Assembly (NCBI GenBank): GCA_043228905.1
Contig: JBHGNT010000017.1
Coordinates: forward strand, 11,904,001 to 11,968,000
Length of the DNA stretch: 64,000 nt
Origin: Azolla caroliniana
Lineage: Eukaryota > Polypodiophyta
Reading direction: 5' to 3'
The notes under the pieces are model-generated. The model made no database searches and had not been told where the DNA came from. It saw nothing but the letters and a program-made list of their open reading frames with translations. Of the stretch, positions 15,025 to 26,636 are shown piece by piece (the stretch's first letter is position 1; each line of letters opens with the position of its first letter). A program made the translations under genes and the position numbers.

Positions 15025-15646
15025 AGGACCTCAACCGGGTACTAGAGCGAACGTCGAATCGAGCAACACCCGGAAAGCATACTGCTACTATTGCCGGCAA
15101 GAAGGACATTACAGTAATCAATGTTCGGTTAAAAGCTATGAGAAAAGACTAGCCATAAATATGGTGGTAGCAGATGTCGCCGACATACAACAAGTCACCA
15201 CCAGGGCAAAAGTCAAAACAACGGAGTGGGAAACATAGGAGGCAATCCGAAAGCAAGTGACCGAGTGGGTGAAGAAGGCAAATGAGCAAAATGTGGCTGA
15301 GCTTGAACAACAAAAGGAGAAACCGGAAGGGGCCACTGATACGATTCAGCCGGAAAATCCAACATGGCAAGCGTTACAAGAATGTCAAATTACGCTGCCA
15401 TTGGGTCGGTTATTACAACTAGTGCCCCGGTTTACGGAAGGGCTGAAATCAGGAATGACCACATCAATTCCGTTGCCGGCTCCTGCGTTCTTCTCAAATC
15501 CGGAAGAAGGGCCAATAGTGGTAGACACGAACAGTCTGGCAATCACCGCCATCATCAAAGGACGAGAACTACCAGGGACGATTGTAGACGGAGGATCGGG
15601 CAGGAACATGATTAGTCTACGGACTTGTAATACCCTGGGAATCTAG
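15025..15646 (+). pseudogene. Tat-like gag end and aspartic protease
   Basis: Gag resumes after the copia LTR, with zinc knuckle CYYCRQEGHYSNQC at about 15076-15120. A long Lys/Glu-rich linker leads to a protease-like segment with TIVDGGSGRNMIS near 15580-15620, where DGGS replaces the common DSGA active-site form. A stop TAG falls at 15237 and another at 15644. Confidence 0.65.
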
Positions 15647-16324
15647 GAATGGGAGCCTTGCCCGTTTTGGCTCCGGATGGCGGATACAAGTTCGGTAAGA
15701 CCTATTGGTTTGATACGGGATCTAGACATAACTATCAGAGGTCACACATTCCGCATTTCGGCGGTGGTTCTCCAGCTCAATGCGGAAGCAACTTACCCGC
15801 TGTTGTTGGGCCACCCATGGCTAAAAACGGCGCATATCAAACAGAACTAGCGGAAAAACATGATTACCTTCCGACGAGGGAAGACAAAAGTAAGGGTACC
15901 TACCCACCCTCGAGCCAGTACAGGCAAGGAGCTGACACCGCTATATGCGGAAGGTGTAAACATGCTCGAGGGGGTTGCGGACGAAGAGGTTGACCAATAC
16001 TTTGAAAAAAACCCAAAAATTGTACCCCTATTTGAAATCGATATGGCAGAAGCAATGTCACCATATCGAATGCAATCGGACGACGCCGTCGAGGAACCGG
16101 ATCGGGAAGCTATCACAGAATTACGGCAAGCACATGAAGCCCTGGAGAGGGAGATGGCGGTATCCCAACGCGTGAAAGCATCCTAGTTAGAGGAACTGAA
16201 CTTAGGAACCGGAGACGGCGCAAGACCGGTTCATATTGCTAAGGAAATGTCACTATACAACAAGTCGGCGATGATCACTTTATTAAAGGAATTCTAGGAC
16301 GTATTCGCCTGGTCATATGAAGAC

Positions 16325-17398
16325 ATGTGGGGGCTGGATCCTCAATTGTACCAACACCAAATACACCTCAGTAAGGATGCCAAACCGGTAGCACAACGGT
16401 GCTACCGGATGAACCCTAACTATGTGGCAAAGGTGAAAGAGGAAATTGACAAGTTGCTACGAGTCGGTTTTATCCGACTAGTGAAAAAAGCTACATGGTT
16501 AAGTCCCATAGTCGTCGTACCGAAAAAAAACGGTAAGATCCGGGTGTGTGTTGATTACCGGAAACTCAATGCGGCGACAGTGACCGACGCCTTTTCACTG
16601 CCGTTTACGGATGGAGTGTTGGACGTGGTAGCTGGTCATGAAGTGTATAGCTTCCTACACGGATTCAACGGCTACAATCAAATAAGGATGCACCCCGACG
16701 ACCAAGACAAGAAGGCATTCGTCACCGAATGGGGAGTCTTTGTCGAAGTAGTAATGATGTTCGGGCTCAAGACCGCGCAGACGACCTTCCAACGAATAAT
16801 CATGGAAATATTTGGCGAGTTCATTTCGGCATTCATGCAGGTATTCCTGGATGACTTCGCCGTGTATAGATGGGAAGGAGAACATCTCCAACACCTACGA
16901 CTATGTCTGGAGAAATGCAGGAATTATCGGCTAAGCCTGAATCCAGCAAAGTGTGTGTTCGGAGTAACAAGCGGTGCATTGTTGGGCCATCTTGTCAGCA
17001 AGGATGGGATCGCGGTAGACCCCGATAAGGTGTAAGCCATCTTAGAAGCCCCGGCACCATCCACGGCCAAAGCTTTGAGTCTGTTTCTAGGGCAAATCCG
17101 GTGGAATAGCCAAATGCTACAGTATTTAGCCGATCTTGCTACACCATTGCATGCCGCGGTTCACCGAACACCGTTCCAATGGACAAATACGGAGGATGAG
17201 GCTTACCGGGCACTGAAAGTACAACTATCAAAAGCACCGGTGGTGCAACCACCGGACTGGTCAAAGGAATTCCACATGTTCGTTGATGCGCCCGACATAA
17301 CAATCGACAACGCACTAATGCAACTGACAGAACCGAAATGGTACCGACCGGTCTATTTATGCGAACTCGACGAGCATCGGATAGCAAGTCTCATGTAG
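16325..17398 (+). pseudogene. Tat-like reverse transcriptase and partial RNase H
   Basis: RT open from 16325 to 17035. Motifs: SPIVVVPKKNGKIRVCVDYR, then GYNQIRMHPDD, then catalytic FLDDFAVY (about 16846-16870), whose FLDDFAVY form is typical of Tat/Ogre. RNase H follows after a TAA (17033) and is open from 17075 to 17398, with the first catalytic Asp in MFVDAPD. The RNase H stops early at SLM and the next codons already read as integrase C-terminus. Strand transfer activity is therefore lost. Confidence 0.8.
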
Positions 17399-17731
17399 TT
17401 GGAATTGGTGCAGCGACGAAGGAAGGCGTTTGTCGGTCGGCACCGGAAGGGCAATGAGAAGATGTTCGGGATCGGCAAGCCGATACTAGTGTTCCAGACC
17501 CGGATGGGTAAGATGCCGGGAAAGCTACGGTTCCGGTGGACCGAACTGTATTGGATAACACGGGAATTCAATGGTTCATACCAGCTCGAAACGCTCGCCG
17601 GTGAGATACTGGGCAAATGGGTCAATGGGTTTCGACTCAAACCATATTGTGGACCTATGCCACGAAATCTGTTCGAACAGACGGAGGCGGATACAACAGT
17701 AGGAAGCAGGAAAAATGTACCCAATAGTTAG
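17399..17731 (+). pseudogene. Tat-like integrase C-terminal remnant
   Basis: Encodes the tail of a gypsy integrase, with PGKLRFRWTELYWITREFNG and LGKWVNGFRLKPY. It follows the RNase H without the HHCC zinc domain or the D,D35E core, so roughly 1 kb or more of the integrase region has been deleted at 17398/17399. Confidence 0.75.
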
Positions 17732-17865
17732 ACAGAGCCGGCGTTACCGGATAACAACAAACAAGTGGCCGACAAACATGAATATGGGGAAAAACCGGGA
17801 TACGAACCCGGTGCTTCCGGTTAACTAAAACTCAATTTTAAAAATAAAAAAAGAAAGAAAGAAAG

Positions 17866-18249
17866 TGTTGAGAATCAAGCTCAACTTGGTTTAGTGTGTG
17901 AACTCACCTTGAGAGTGAATAGACACTCCAACGGTCAAGAGTCACCATTAAGTCACCACTTTGTATTTTAGCATTTAGTATGAGTCATAGAATCATATTC
18001 TATGACACATAACTTATGAGCTTTCACATTCCCCATGCTCCATGAGTCTTGTAGTTAATGAAGAGAGAGGGTGACTACATAAAGCACCCTCCTCCCACCT
18101 TGTATAATGTTGAGTCTTTCTCCTTTGTTAACATACTCTTACCTTGCGTATTCTCTGTGTCTTATTCCTTGTCTCTCTCACTCTCTCTCATACACACACA
18201 TAACTCATATCTCTTCCGCTTCACAAGAATCCATATCCGATTCTTTACA
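17866..18249 (+). repeat. Copia E 5' LTR and PBS
   Basis: TGTTGAGAATCAAGCTCAAC at the start, forming the hairpin GTTGAG...CTCAAC; ends GATTCTTTACA. The PBS TGGTATCAGAGCG (18250-18262) matches the 3' end of initiator Met-tRNA. Confidence 0.93.
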
Positions 18250-18411
18250 TGGTATCAGAGCGATTTGGTAGCTCGATCTAGCCCATTCGCCTCATCGTGA
18301 TCGTGTGTTGTGCTCCACGCCGACGACCAAGAACCAGCTCATCGCTATCGTAGCTTCGCTACATAGCTCGCATTCGAAGAGAGAAGAAGAAGAAGAAGAA
18401 GAATCGACATA

Positions 18412-21400
18412 ATGAATACTCAATCTCCCTACCGAGAAGTTGGATAGAAACAACTTCGCATCTTGGGAGTACAAGATGCACCAATACCTTGTCGGACAAG
18501 GTTATTGGAGCTACATCAAAGGAGCGTATGAAGACTGACCCGCCGAAGCGGCTCCCGGATATGCGACATGGGAGCAAGCCGCAAGCCGCGTGATGTATTG
18601 CTTGGCGACATGTGTTCACGATCACATGCTCGACTACATTCGCGAAGCCAAGACGCCGAAGGAGGCATGGGAAAATCTACGAAAGATTTTCGCGGCGAAC
18701 ACAACCGCAAGAAGGCTTCAACTCTGCCAAGAGTTGAAAAACATTTAACAAAGGGACATGTCCATTACGACATACACCTCGAAGATCAAGGAGCTTTGCG
18801 ATTCTCTCGGCACAATAAGCGTAAATATCGATGATGATGAGATGGTTCAAATATGCCTCGGCGGCCTCACACCACGGTTCGGCGCGATGCGAACCACCGT
18901 TCTAGCACGGGAGAAATCTCCCTCCTTCTTCGAGCTCCAATCAATGCTATTGGTCGAAGAAAACCACGTGCGTACAAGGAGCAATGAGTCGGAAGGCCAC
19001 ATGCTCTACACGCACTCGAACGGAGGAAGAGGACGTGGACAACCGAGAGGCGGATTGGGCCAAGGACAAGGCGGACGAGGTTCGACCTACGATAACAACT
19101 CCCAATTTTGGCCGCAAAACGGAAGCCAACGAGGAACCTTCGCAAGAAGGGGGAGCTTCCACTCCAACCCGAGCCGTCAAAAGGCAATCGAATGCGGATA
19201 TTGCGGAAAGCACGACCACCACGAAGAAGAGTGCCGAAAGAAGATGCGTGAATCGGCTTCCACAAGCCGACAACTCACAAATTATGCGGACAATTATGAC
19301 TACGAAGAGTATAGCGGAATGTACGGGAACAACTCCAACTACGAAGATCGTGGCGGAATGTATGCACGCAACTCCGACCGTGGCGGAATGTTCATGATGA
19401 AACATAGAGTAAACTCTATGTCGGCCTCTACCTCAACTAGTACCCTCAATCCGGAGGACGTATGGTTTGTTGACTCCGGAACCTCAAACCATATGACATC
19501 CCATAAAGAATGGTTTCTCGAACTTCGAGAGCCGGAGCGACCCGGTTATGTCGAAACCGGAGATGACACTACACACCCGATTCAGCACATCGGCAATGTT
19601 CTGTTCGGTGAAAGAGGTAAGCAAACATAAATTAAAAATGTCTTGCATGTTCCCACCATCACGAAGAATTTGGTCTCGGTCGGCCAAATTGTTGAGCAAG
19701 GAATGCAAGTACGATTCGACCAAGAAGGGTGCTTCATTGAAAAAGAAGGCCGAATCATCGCATGTGGAAGAAGAGAGGGCCGGATGTTCATTCTCGATTC
19801 ACACGGGATGAAATCCTCCATGTTCGCGAAAAGCATGAAAGCCGACTCCGACATAGAGCTATGGCATAAGCGAATCGACCACATCAATCTCAACAAACTC
19901 AATGCAATGAAATCGAAAGGAGTTGTCATCGAACTCCCGACATTCAAAGAGAAGGAGATTGAAGGTGTATGCGAAGCGTGCCAATTCGGCAAGCAACACC
20001 GACACCCATTTCTGAAGGAGCGGAACGTGAGCAAAGGCGTACTTGACGTAATTCATTCCGATGTATAGGGTCCGGCTCAAATGGCAACATTCGGCGGATG
20101 CTGATATTACGTGCTCTTCATCGACGACTTTTCTAGGCACACTTGGATCTATCCGATGCGGCGAAAGAGCGAAGTGTTTAGACACTTCCAAAAATTCAAG
20201 AATGAAGTCGAGAAAGCCACGGGTCGACATGTACGATGTCTCCGATCGGATGGCGGCAAGGAGTACTTCTCGCACGATTTCACGGCGTATCTCCGAAAGG
20301 AAGGAATTCGGCAAGAATTCACTTGCCGACACACTCTACAACAAAATGGGGTAGCTGAGCGCAAAAATCGGCACATCCTCGAAGTAGCGCGGGCAATGAT
20401 GAATGAGAAGCATATGCCCAAGTCTTATTGGGCCGAAGCTGCAAATACGGCCGTCTACCTAATGAACCGGTGCACAACATCCGGCGTGCACGGGGTCACT
20501 CCGCACGAAAGATTCTTCGGAAAGAAGCCGAACCTATCACATGTTCGGATATTCGGCTCCATTGCGTACGTGCACATCCCCGACGAGAAGCATCAAAAGC
20601 TCGACCCGAAGTCGGAGAAATGTATCCTCGTAGGATACTCACTGGAGCAAAAGGGGTACAAGTGCTACAACCCCTCAACTCGAAAATCTCGAGTAAGTCG
20701 AGACGTCATTTTTTACGAGTCCGCATCCTGGTACGCACCAGAGACAACTTCGACTCCGACTCCGCTCGACCCGGAATCCACCGAACAAGAGATAAAGGTT
20801 GAAGATCGCCTTACGCGCATGGTCAAAGAAAGTCTGATCACGACCTAACTGAGCGGACCACAAGAGCCTTTGAGCGATCAAAGCACATCACAGCCTAGCC
20901 CGAAGATGGACAAAGGCAATACGAAAATGTCGGAATACGAAGACGATTGCTTCGCCGACAATGCGTCGACTCACTCACTCCACAGTGAGTTTGGCGGCTT
21001 CGATGTACCAATCGGAGCTAAGAAAGCCCTCATCTCTGCAAATGAAAAGCTGTGTTGCTCCACCCGTGAAAAGAATCCGGTTAGCTGATTCGGCTACAAT
21101 GACTACATGGCATATCACTATGCCTTTATGATGAAGGTGGCGACAATACGCGAGCCGGAAACATTCTCCGAAGCAGCCAAGGATCCGCGATGGATCAAAG
21201 CCATGAACGAGGAGATGCAGGCACTACGCAAGAACGAGACGTGGGATCTCGTTCCCATCTCACCACACAAAAAGGCGATTGGATGCAGATGGATTTACAA
21301 AGTGAAGTAGAACGCCGACGGCTTCGTCAACCACTACAAAGCGCAACTCGTAGCGAAAGGCTACGCCCAAACGCACAGAGTTGACTACGAGGAGACCATT

Positions 21401-22279
21401 GCCCCTGTGGCAAAGATGACAACGGTGCGGACCGTAATTGCGCTTGCCGCGGCGAATGGGTGGCACCTCCATGAAATGGACGTCAAGAACTCCTTTCTAC
21501 AAGGCGAATTAGAAGAGGAGGTGTACATTATACAACCACCCGGCTTCAACTCGTGCACCCATCTGAAAGCTGTATGCCGACTCAAGAAGCCACTCTACGG
21601 CCTCAAGCAAGCACCGCGTGCTTGGCATTCGAAGATAACGCAATATCTTCATCATATTGGATTCCGTATGTCAAAATCGGACAACTCCCTCTACATACGA
21701 AGCGATTCCGGAAGTCCGATCGTCATCATCTTATATGTGGATGACCTAGTCATTGGAGGTGAGCATCTCGTCGAAATCAATAAGGTCAAATCCCTCCTTT
21801 CCGACAAGTTCGAGATGACGGACATGAAGGAGCTCCACTACTTCCTAGGCATCGAGGTAATTCAAACTCTGGCCGGAATCATGATCTCTCAACGGCACTA
21901 TATCCTCAACTTGTTATACAAGTTCAGAATGGCTGAATGCAAATCCGCGACAACCCCGCTCTATCGCAATCTCAGACTAGATGCGAACTCCGGCACCAAA
22001 GTGTGTGAGCCAACTCAGTATCGGCAACTCATCGGGAGTCTCATCTACCTCACAATCACTCGACCAGATCTCAATTATCCGGTCGGTCTCCTTAGTCAAT
22101 TCATGCAAACACCGCGTGATACTCACTTGGATTGCGCTAAGCGAGTTCTACGGTACGTGAGCGGCACAATGGATTGCGGCATCCTCTACAAGACCACGAT
22201 GCTAATACGCCTCGAGGGGTACACTGAGGCCGATTGGGCCGGGTACAAAGCCGATAGAAGATCAACTACCCAAGCTTGA
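18412..22279 (+). pseudogene. Copia E gag-pol polyprotein, with stops
   Basis: Gag from about 18425 (the ATG at 18412 is out of frame by one base), CCHC knuckle CGYCGKHDHHEEEC near 19194-19235. Protease with WFVDSGTSNHMT near 19465-19500. Integrase with zinc residues around HKRIDHINLNKL and CEACQFGKQ, then catalytic HSD, DDFSR and NGVAERKNRH. RT with YVDDLVIGG near 21735-21760; RNase H starts near YTEADWAG and is cut short. In-frame stops: TGA 18536, TAA 18746, TAA 19627, TAG 20066, TGA 20102, TAA 20846, TGA 21086, TAG 21308. Each is one C-to-T or G-to-A step from a sense codon. Confidence 0.9.
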
Positions 22280-22537
22280 GGGGGAGTACTGAAGAGATTA
22301 CACAATAACATGTGGATTACACAACCGCGCAACGAAGCTGCGAAGAGCCGATCTACCGCGCAAAGCCATGAAGAAAGACGCAAGCCGAAGCACAAACTTC
22401 ACAACTACGCACAACGCAATCTGGACCACGGGTTCCGCAACTCCGCAGAAATGCGAGTCAACGCGGACTTCGGAACGCGAGTCGAAGCGGATTTCGGATA
22501 CCGTCTGAAACCGACCCGACTTGAGCTTGAGGGGGCG

Positions 22538-22921
22538 TGTTGAGAATCAAGCTCAACTTGGTTTAGTGTGTGAACTCACCTTGAGAGTGAATAGACACTC
22601 CAACGGTCAAGAGTCACCATTAAGTCACCACTTTGTATTTTAGCATTTAGTATGAGTCATAGAATCATATTCTATGACACATAACTTATGAGCTTTCACA
22701 TTCCCCATGCTCCATGAGTCTTGTAGTTAATGAAGAGAGAGGGTGACTACATAAAGCACCCTCCTCCCACCTTGTATAATGTTGAGTCTTTCTCCTTTGT
22801 TAACATACTCTTACCTTGCATATTCTCTGTGTCTTATTCCTTGTCTCTCTCACTCTCTCTCATACACACACATAACTCATATCTCTTCCGCTTCACAAGA
22901 ATTCATATCCGATTCTTTACA
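22538..22921 (+). repeat. Copia E 3' LTR
   Basis: Same 384 bases as the 5' LTR except for two substitutions (GCGTATT/GCATATT and AATCCAT/AATTCAT). It is followed by the TSD GAAAG. Confidence 0.93.
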
Positions 22922-22926
22922 GAAAG

Positions 22927-23733
22927 AAAAGTCATCATGTAGAGGCGAGGAGCGAATGGGCACTTTGAAAAGGTATGGTGGGTGGCTAATTAAAGCCTTT
23001 AAAAATAGGCGCACCACGTGTCAACCAACTGCTATAATAGTACAGGACGTGCATGCACGGGAATCAAGAAAAGGCGCCACACATGGAGAAAGAAAACCTT
23101 CGCCGCGTAGAGTGCCTTTCATTTTGTGAACACAGAGATCTCAATGTCCACAGGTGATTACGAGTGATCAGGCGAGAGCAAGCAGAGCAAGCAGAGCTCG
23201 CAGGCGCACCCATCTTACCACAACCTACCGACTCCGAAGACAACATGGAATGCATGGTACTCTCAAAAGCGGCTAAGAAATGGCTAAAGCAACACGGTCT
23301 AGAGGGATTCTTGCAAATAATCGAAGCACCGCCACACGTAGATGCGGAAAATGTCGTTAAAGACATCGACACGGATGTCATCATCGAGGAAGCCATCCAA
23401 GCCATGACCGGCCTACCGGAAAGGGGAATCTACTCGATCGACAACCCTTTGCAGGAGCTGCTAACGAGGTATTTTGGGGAATACTCCCTGGGCAGCAAGG
23501 CGTACCACACGCAAGGCGGTGAAGACCTTTTGTTTCGGGAAATTTCTCGGGTACTCCATGAGTATGGCCATGTGTACTCCCGACCACCGGCGATACCCAG
23601 GAATAGAGTTGGTTTGATCATAGCCACCTACGAGGGAGTACAGGTGGATTGGCCAGTAATGATTGCCGACGGCCTGAGCGCTGCCATCATCTCGATAAAA
23701 GATGGCAAAAAGATGTGGACAGCAGTGGTGTAA
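22927..23733 (+). CDS. Tat-like element, extra 3' reading frame (unknown protein)
   Basis: After the copia E insertion the Tat-like element continues with a frame open from 23164 to 23733 (189 codons), with no recognised domain. It has predicted globular character (LQELLTRYFGEYSLG, then REISRVLHEYGHVY and VGLIIATYEGVQVDWP). Its place between integrase and 3' LTR matches the additional frames of Tat-lineage elements, whose role is not established. It ends at a TAA and the text downstream continues in other frames. Confidence 0.5.
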
Positions 23734-26185
23734 TGGCTCACTCTATTAGCACCGCCGGCAGAGCCCATGAGAAAAAGGAAGAGGGGAAGATCGACAAAAG
23801 CGACCCCCAAAATAGCTTCAAAACGGCAACAACTCCTGGCTACCCAGGCGAAGGAACGACCTTATGGGAAGCGGCTGGCAGAGAAGGAGGCATCGGTGGA
23901 CACCTCGGGGAGACCGTTGAAAATCAAGTTGCGCCTATTGGAACAACAAGCAGAGCAACAACCGTAGAAAATGTAGGGGCATGACCCCTTGGCGGCGTTC
24001 ATCAACAACGAGACCCTGGAAGAAGAACAATAGAAAGACGAGCTAACCAAGATGCTCCAACGACATCACCAGACAAGGGAAAAGGGCCACGAAGGGGGGA
24101 CATCAAGGCTAACGGAAGACAGTATACGGGACCCCCCCCCCCCCCTTGAGGAGCTGCAGTCGAGGAAGGCGGCAGAACTGGCTCAACAAGAATTGGGGAC
24201 GGAGCAAGGGCTGCGGTAGGACATCGCGGAACCAGCGGTCCATGACACGACAATACCGGTGAATCAAGAACCGATCATTGAATTACCGGCATCACCGTCG
24301 CAACAGCAACAGCCAGAACCAGTGACCAATGAAAATGCCATCCCACGACCAAAACTGGCACGACCACAAGGCACCGACAGTCGATGGTTTCGATGGGTAG
24401 CAGAATAAGTGACTGGTGTTGTCTGCCAATTAGAAGCGGAAGAGAAAGCGTAGGAAGCCCAGTTGCTAGCCACAACCAAGGAATTAGAGATGGCCTGGTC
24501 AAGAATCCGGAGCATAGAAGAAGACATAGAGAAGGCCAGAACAGACATGGCCAAGTTGGTCATAGAAGACCACAACAATCCAAACCGGTGGCTCCAGTAA
24601 CTCGACAGAATGATCAAACCCTAGTGATGGCAGTAGATCCAGATACTTATGAATCATCAACACAGGAGCTCGCCACACTAAGGGAAGACCTGGCAGCACA
24701 AGAAGCCTTACGAGCCAGGGAAGAAGAATTGAAAAGAGCAGCGGAGGAGGAACAAAGGAGAACGGCCGACAACCTCCGCCGAACAGAGGAAAGCTTGAGA
24801 AGAGGGCATCAAGCATATGATTGGCTGAAAGAAGAAAAAGACAAACTCCTGCAAGAAAAAGAGAAACTCTGGAGGACGGCGGAAGTGGAGATTGAGCGCC
24901 TCAAAGAAGAGCTCGGCAACAAAAAGACCGTGAGGACCGCGCTCGCCGGCTTATAAATCAAAAGCTCAAATAGAAAACCGATGACTTCGACCAACTGCAC
25001 CGGGATTATAAGCATTTGGATGCTGATCATAAGAAATTGACTACCAAAAGTGACCGACAACAAGAAAAATGCAGAGAACTCCAGGAGGAAGTTAACCAGT
25101 TGACGACGACAATGATGGAAGAGCAGTCGAAGGGAGCCGAAGTAGCGAAACAACTGGCAACAGCAGCGAAAGAGCGACTAGACCTACAAGTACAGCACCG
25201 TGCGGAAACGGAGCGTGCTACAATGGCTCTGAACAGAATTCAGATGACATATAAGACCCAACTCATGCACTATACAGAAGCCAAGAAGTGGCAACCGCAA
25301 GCTTGATCAAACAATTGAAGGACGAAAAACAGGCCGTGGAAAACAAGTCGAAGATGGGGCTGGGGCGGATTCGGGACATCGTACTGGCATGGAGGAATCG
25401 AACGAAGCAATTGGTGGAAGAAAGCTCAGTAAAGTGGTGGTCGAAGTGGGCTAAGCAGGCAACAGAGCTATAGTTGCTGCGGTAAGATGCGGAAAACCGG
25501 CGGAAAGAGGGCGACGAAGTTTACATCCTGGATAAAGAGAGCATTGAAGAAATAAAAGATGAACTGTCGAATGATTTCATATCCTTGGCTGATGAGAAGA
25601 GGGTGGCGGTATGCCAGTTGGTGGCACAGCTTGAGAAGACCAGTTGGACAACCAACTCCATTTCGAAAAGTACGAACGGGAACGGCGACGACAAGAAGTG
25701 GCCAAGAAAACTGCGGCGATTAGCATAAGTGAGGAGGAGCCATCTTCAAAGCAAACGCCGGTTAAAGCCGGGGGAAGCCAACCAGAGAGTACTCAAGAGG
25801 AGTTGTTAGAGGAAGACCATCCGTAGGAACCGGTGCATGTCGGGCAGCAGAGCTAGGAGACGCCAAGGCCGGTTGAGCTGGAAAAGGAGGAAGAGCCGGT
25901 AAGACCAGTCGAGCCGGAAATGGATACAGAGCCGGTTAGACCGACGGAGCTGCAGGCAACGAACGTCAACCAACATCAGCCACAACCGGAGCCGGAACGG
26001 CAAGAAGAGCAGCCAGAACCGCATGAACATCAGGAGGAGGAACAACAGTAGCAACAGGCTACAAAACAACTTCCCGAAGAACCATTGGAACCCTTAGATT
26101 AGAGCATTCTGGACATTTTGGAGGATGAATGAAGGCCAGATCGTGGGATTTGACGTACAAGGTATTGTCCCATGGGCATGCCATG
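23734..26185 (+). pseudogene. Tat-like element, coiled-coil and Pro/Glu-rich 3' region
   Basis: Several overlapping fragments with stops: a Lys/Arg-rich part (23767-23967), then a strongly heptad-like, Glu/Lys/Arg-rich region (about 24600-25475, e.g. REEELKRAAEEEQRRTADN) read as a long coiled coil, then a Pro/Glu tail (about 25800-26050, PVRPTEL-like) that is also found at 10440-10670. A run of 14 C lies at about 24132-24145. This looks like a decayed structural protein; no catalytic motif is seen. Confidence 0.5.
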
Positions 26186-26636
26186 TGTTAGCCGGCCGGC
26201 AAGGGAAGTCCAGAATGGGAACCGAGGGGATAATTAATAACTGGGAGTTGATTATATATTTATATAGAATTATTATGATTTGAGAAGCGAACGGACGGAC
26301 ACAGAATCGGTATGCCGATCCGGATCTGGATCGGTTCGTAGCCGGTTGCCGGTTGGCACTGGTTTGTACCTAAAGCCGGAGACCTATAAAAGGGCCCGAC
26401 TAGATTGTAATCATCAGCGGATAATTAATAGAGTGCTTTTGTTCTGTATTTTAATCATTGTTAATTACCGTTTTGTGCTAAGTGTAATTTATCCTACGTG
26501 TGTACTGTGACTAATGATCCTGCCACTTAGTAACCATTAATTGTCGGTCTAACTCTATCTCACCACAACACCCATTTGGTGAAGTGTCTCAGAGGGACAC
26601 CCTGTGTTAGGCCATTGTCTGGCCCTAGCGATAACA
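26186..26636 (+). repeat. Tat-like element, third (outer right) LTR
   Basis: TGTTAGCCGGCCGGCAAGGG to CCCTAGCGATAACA, 451 bases, with a short deletion near 26540 relative to the other two. It is followed by the TSD CGTGG at 26637-26641. Confidence 0.87.

Larger units (their letters stand above)
17866..22921 (+). mobile_element. Full-length Ty1/copia element E, young insertion
   Basis: 5,056 bases, with LTRs 17866-18249 and 22538-22921 (384 bases each, two differences by eye), PBS TGGTATCAGAGC at 18250 and polypurine tract GCTTGAGGGGGCG before the 3' LTR. TSD GAAAG at 17861-17865 and 22922-22926. Order gag, protease, integrase, RT, RNase H defines Ty1/copia. Despite nearly identical LTRs the polyprotein has at least nine stops, so the copy was probably moved in trans from an already defective parent. 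Confidence 0.93.
9946..26636 (+). mobile_element. Tat/Ogre-like Ty3/gypsy element with three LTRs
   Basis: Plus-strand element flanked by TSD CGTGG (9941-9945 and 26637-26641), inserted in the G1 integrase gene. Layout: LTR 9946-10407, a 392-base remnant joining a 5' stub to the 3' internal end, LTR 10800-11262, full internal region 11263-26185, LTR 26186-26636. The internal region has gag with zinc knuckles, protease, RT, partial RNase H and the integrase C-terminus, then a long 3' region coding for an unknown protein and coiled coil. Extra 3' coding capacity is typical of the Tat lineage. The internal region is broken by two copia insertions and many stops. The integrase catalytic core is missing. 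Confidence 0.85.
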
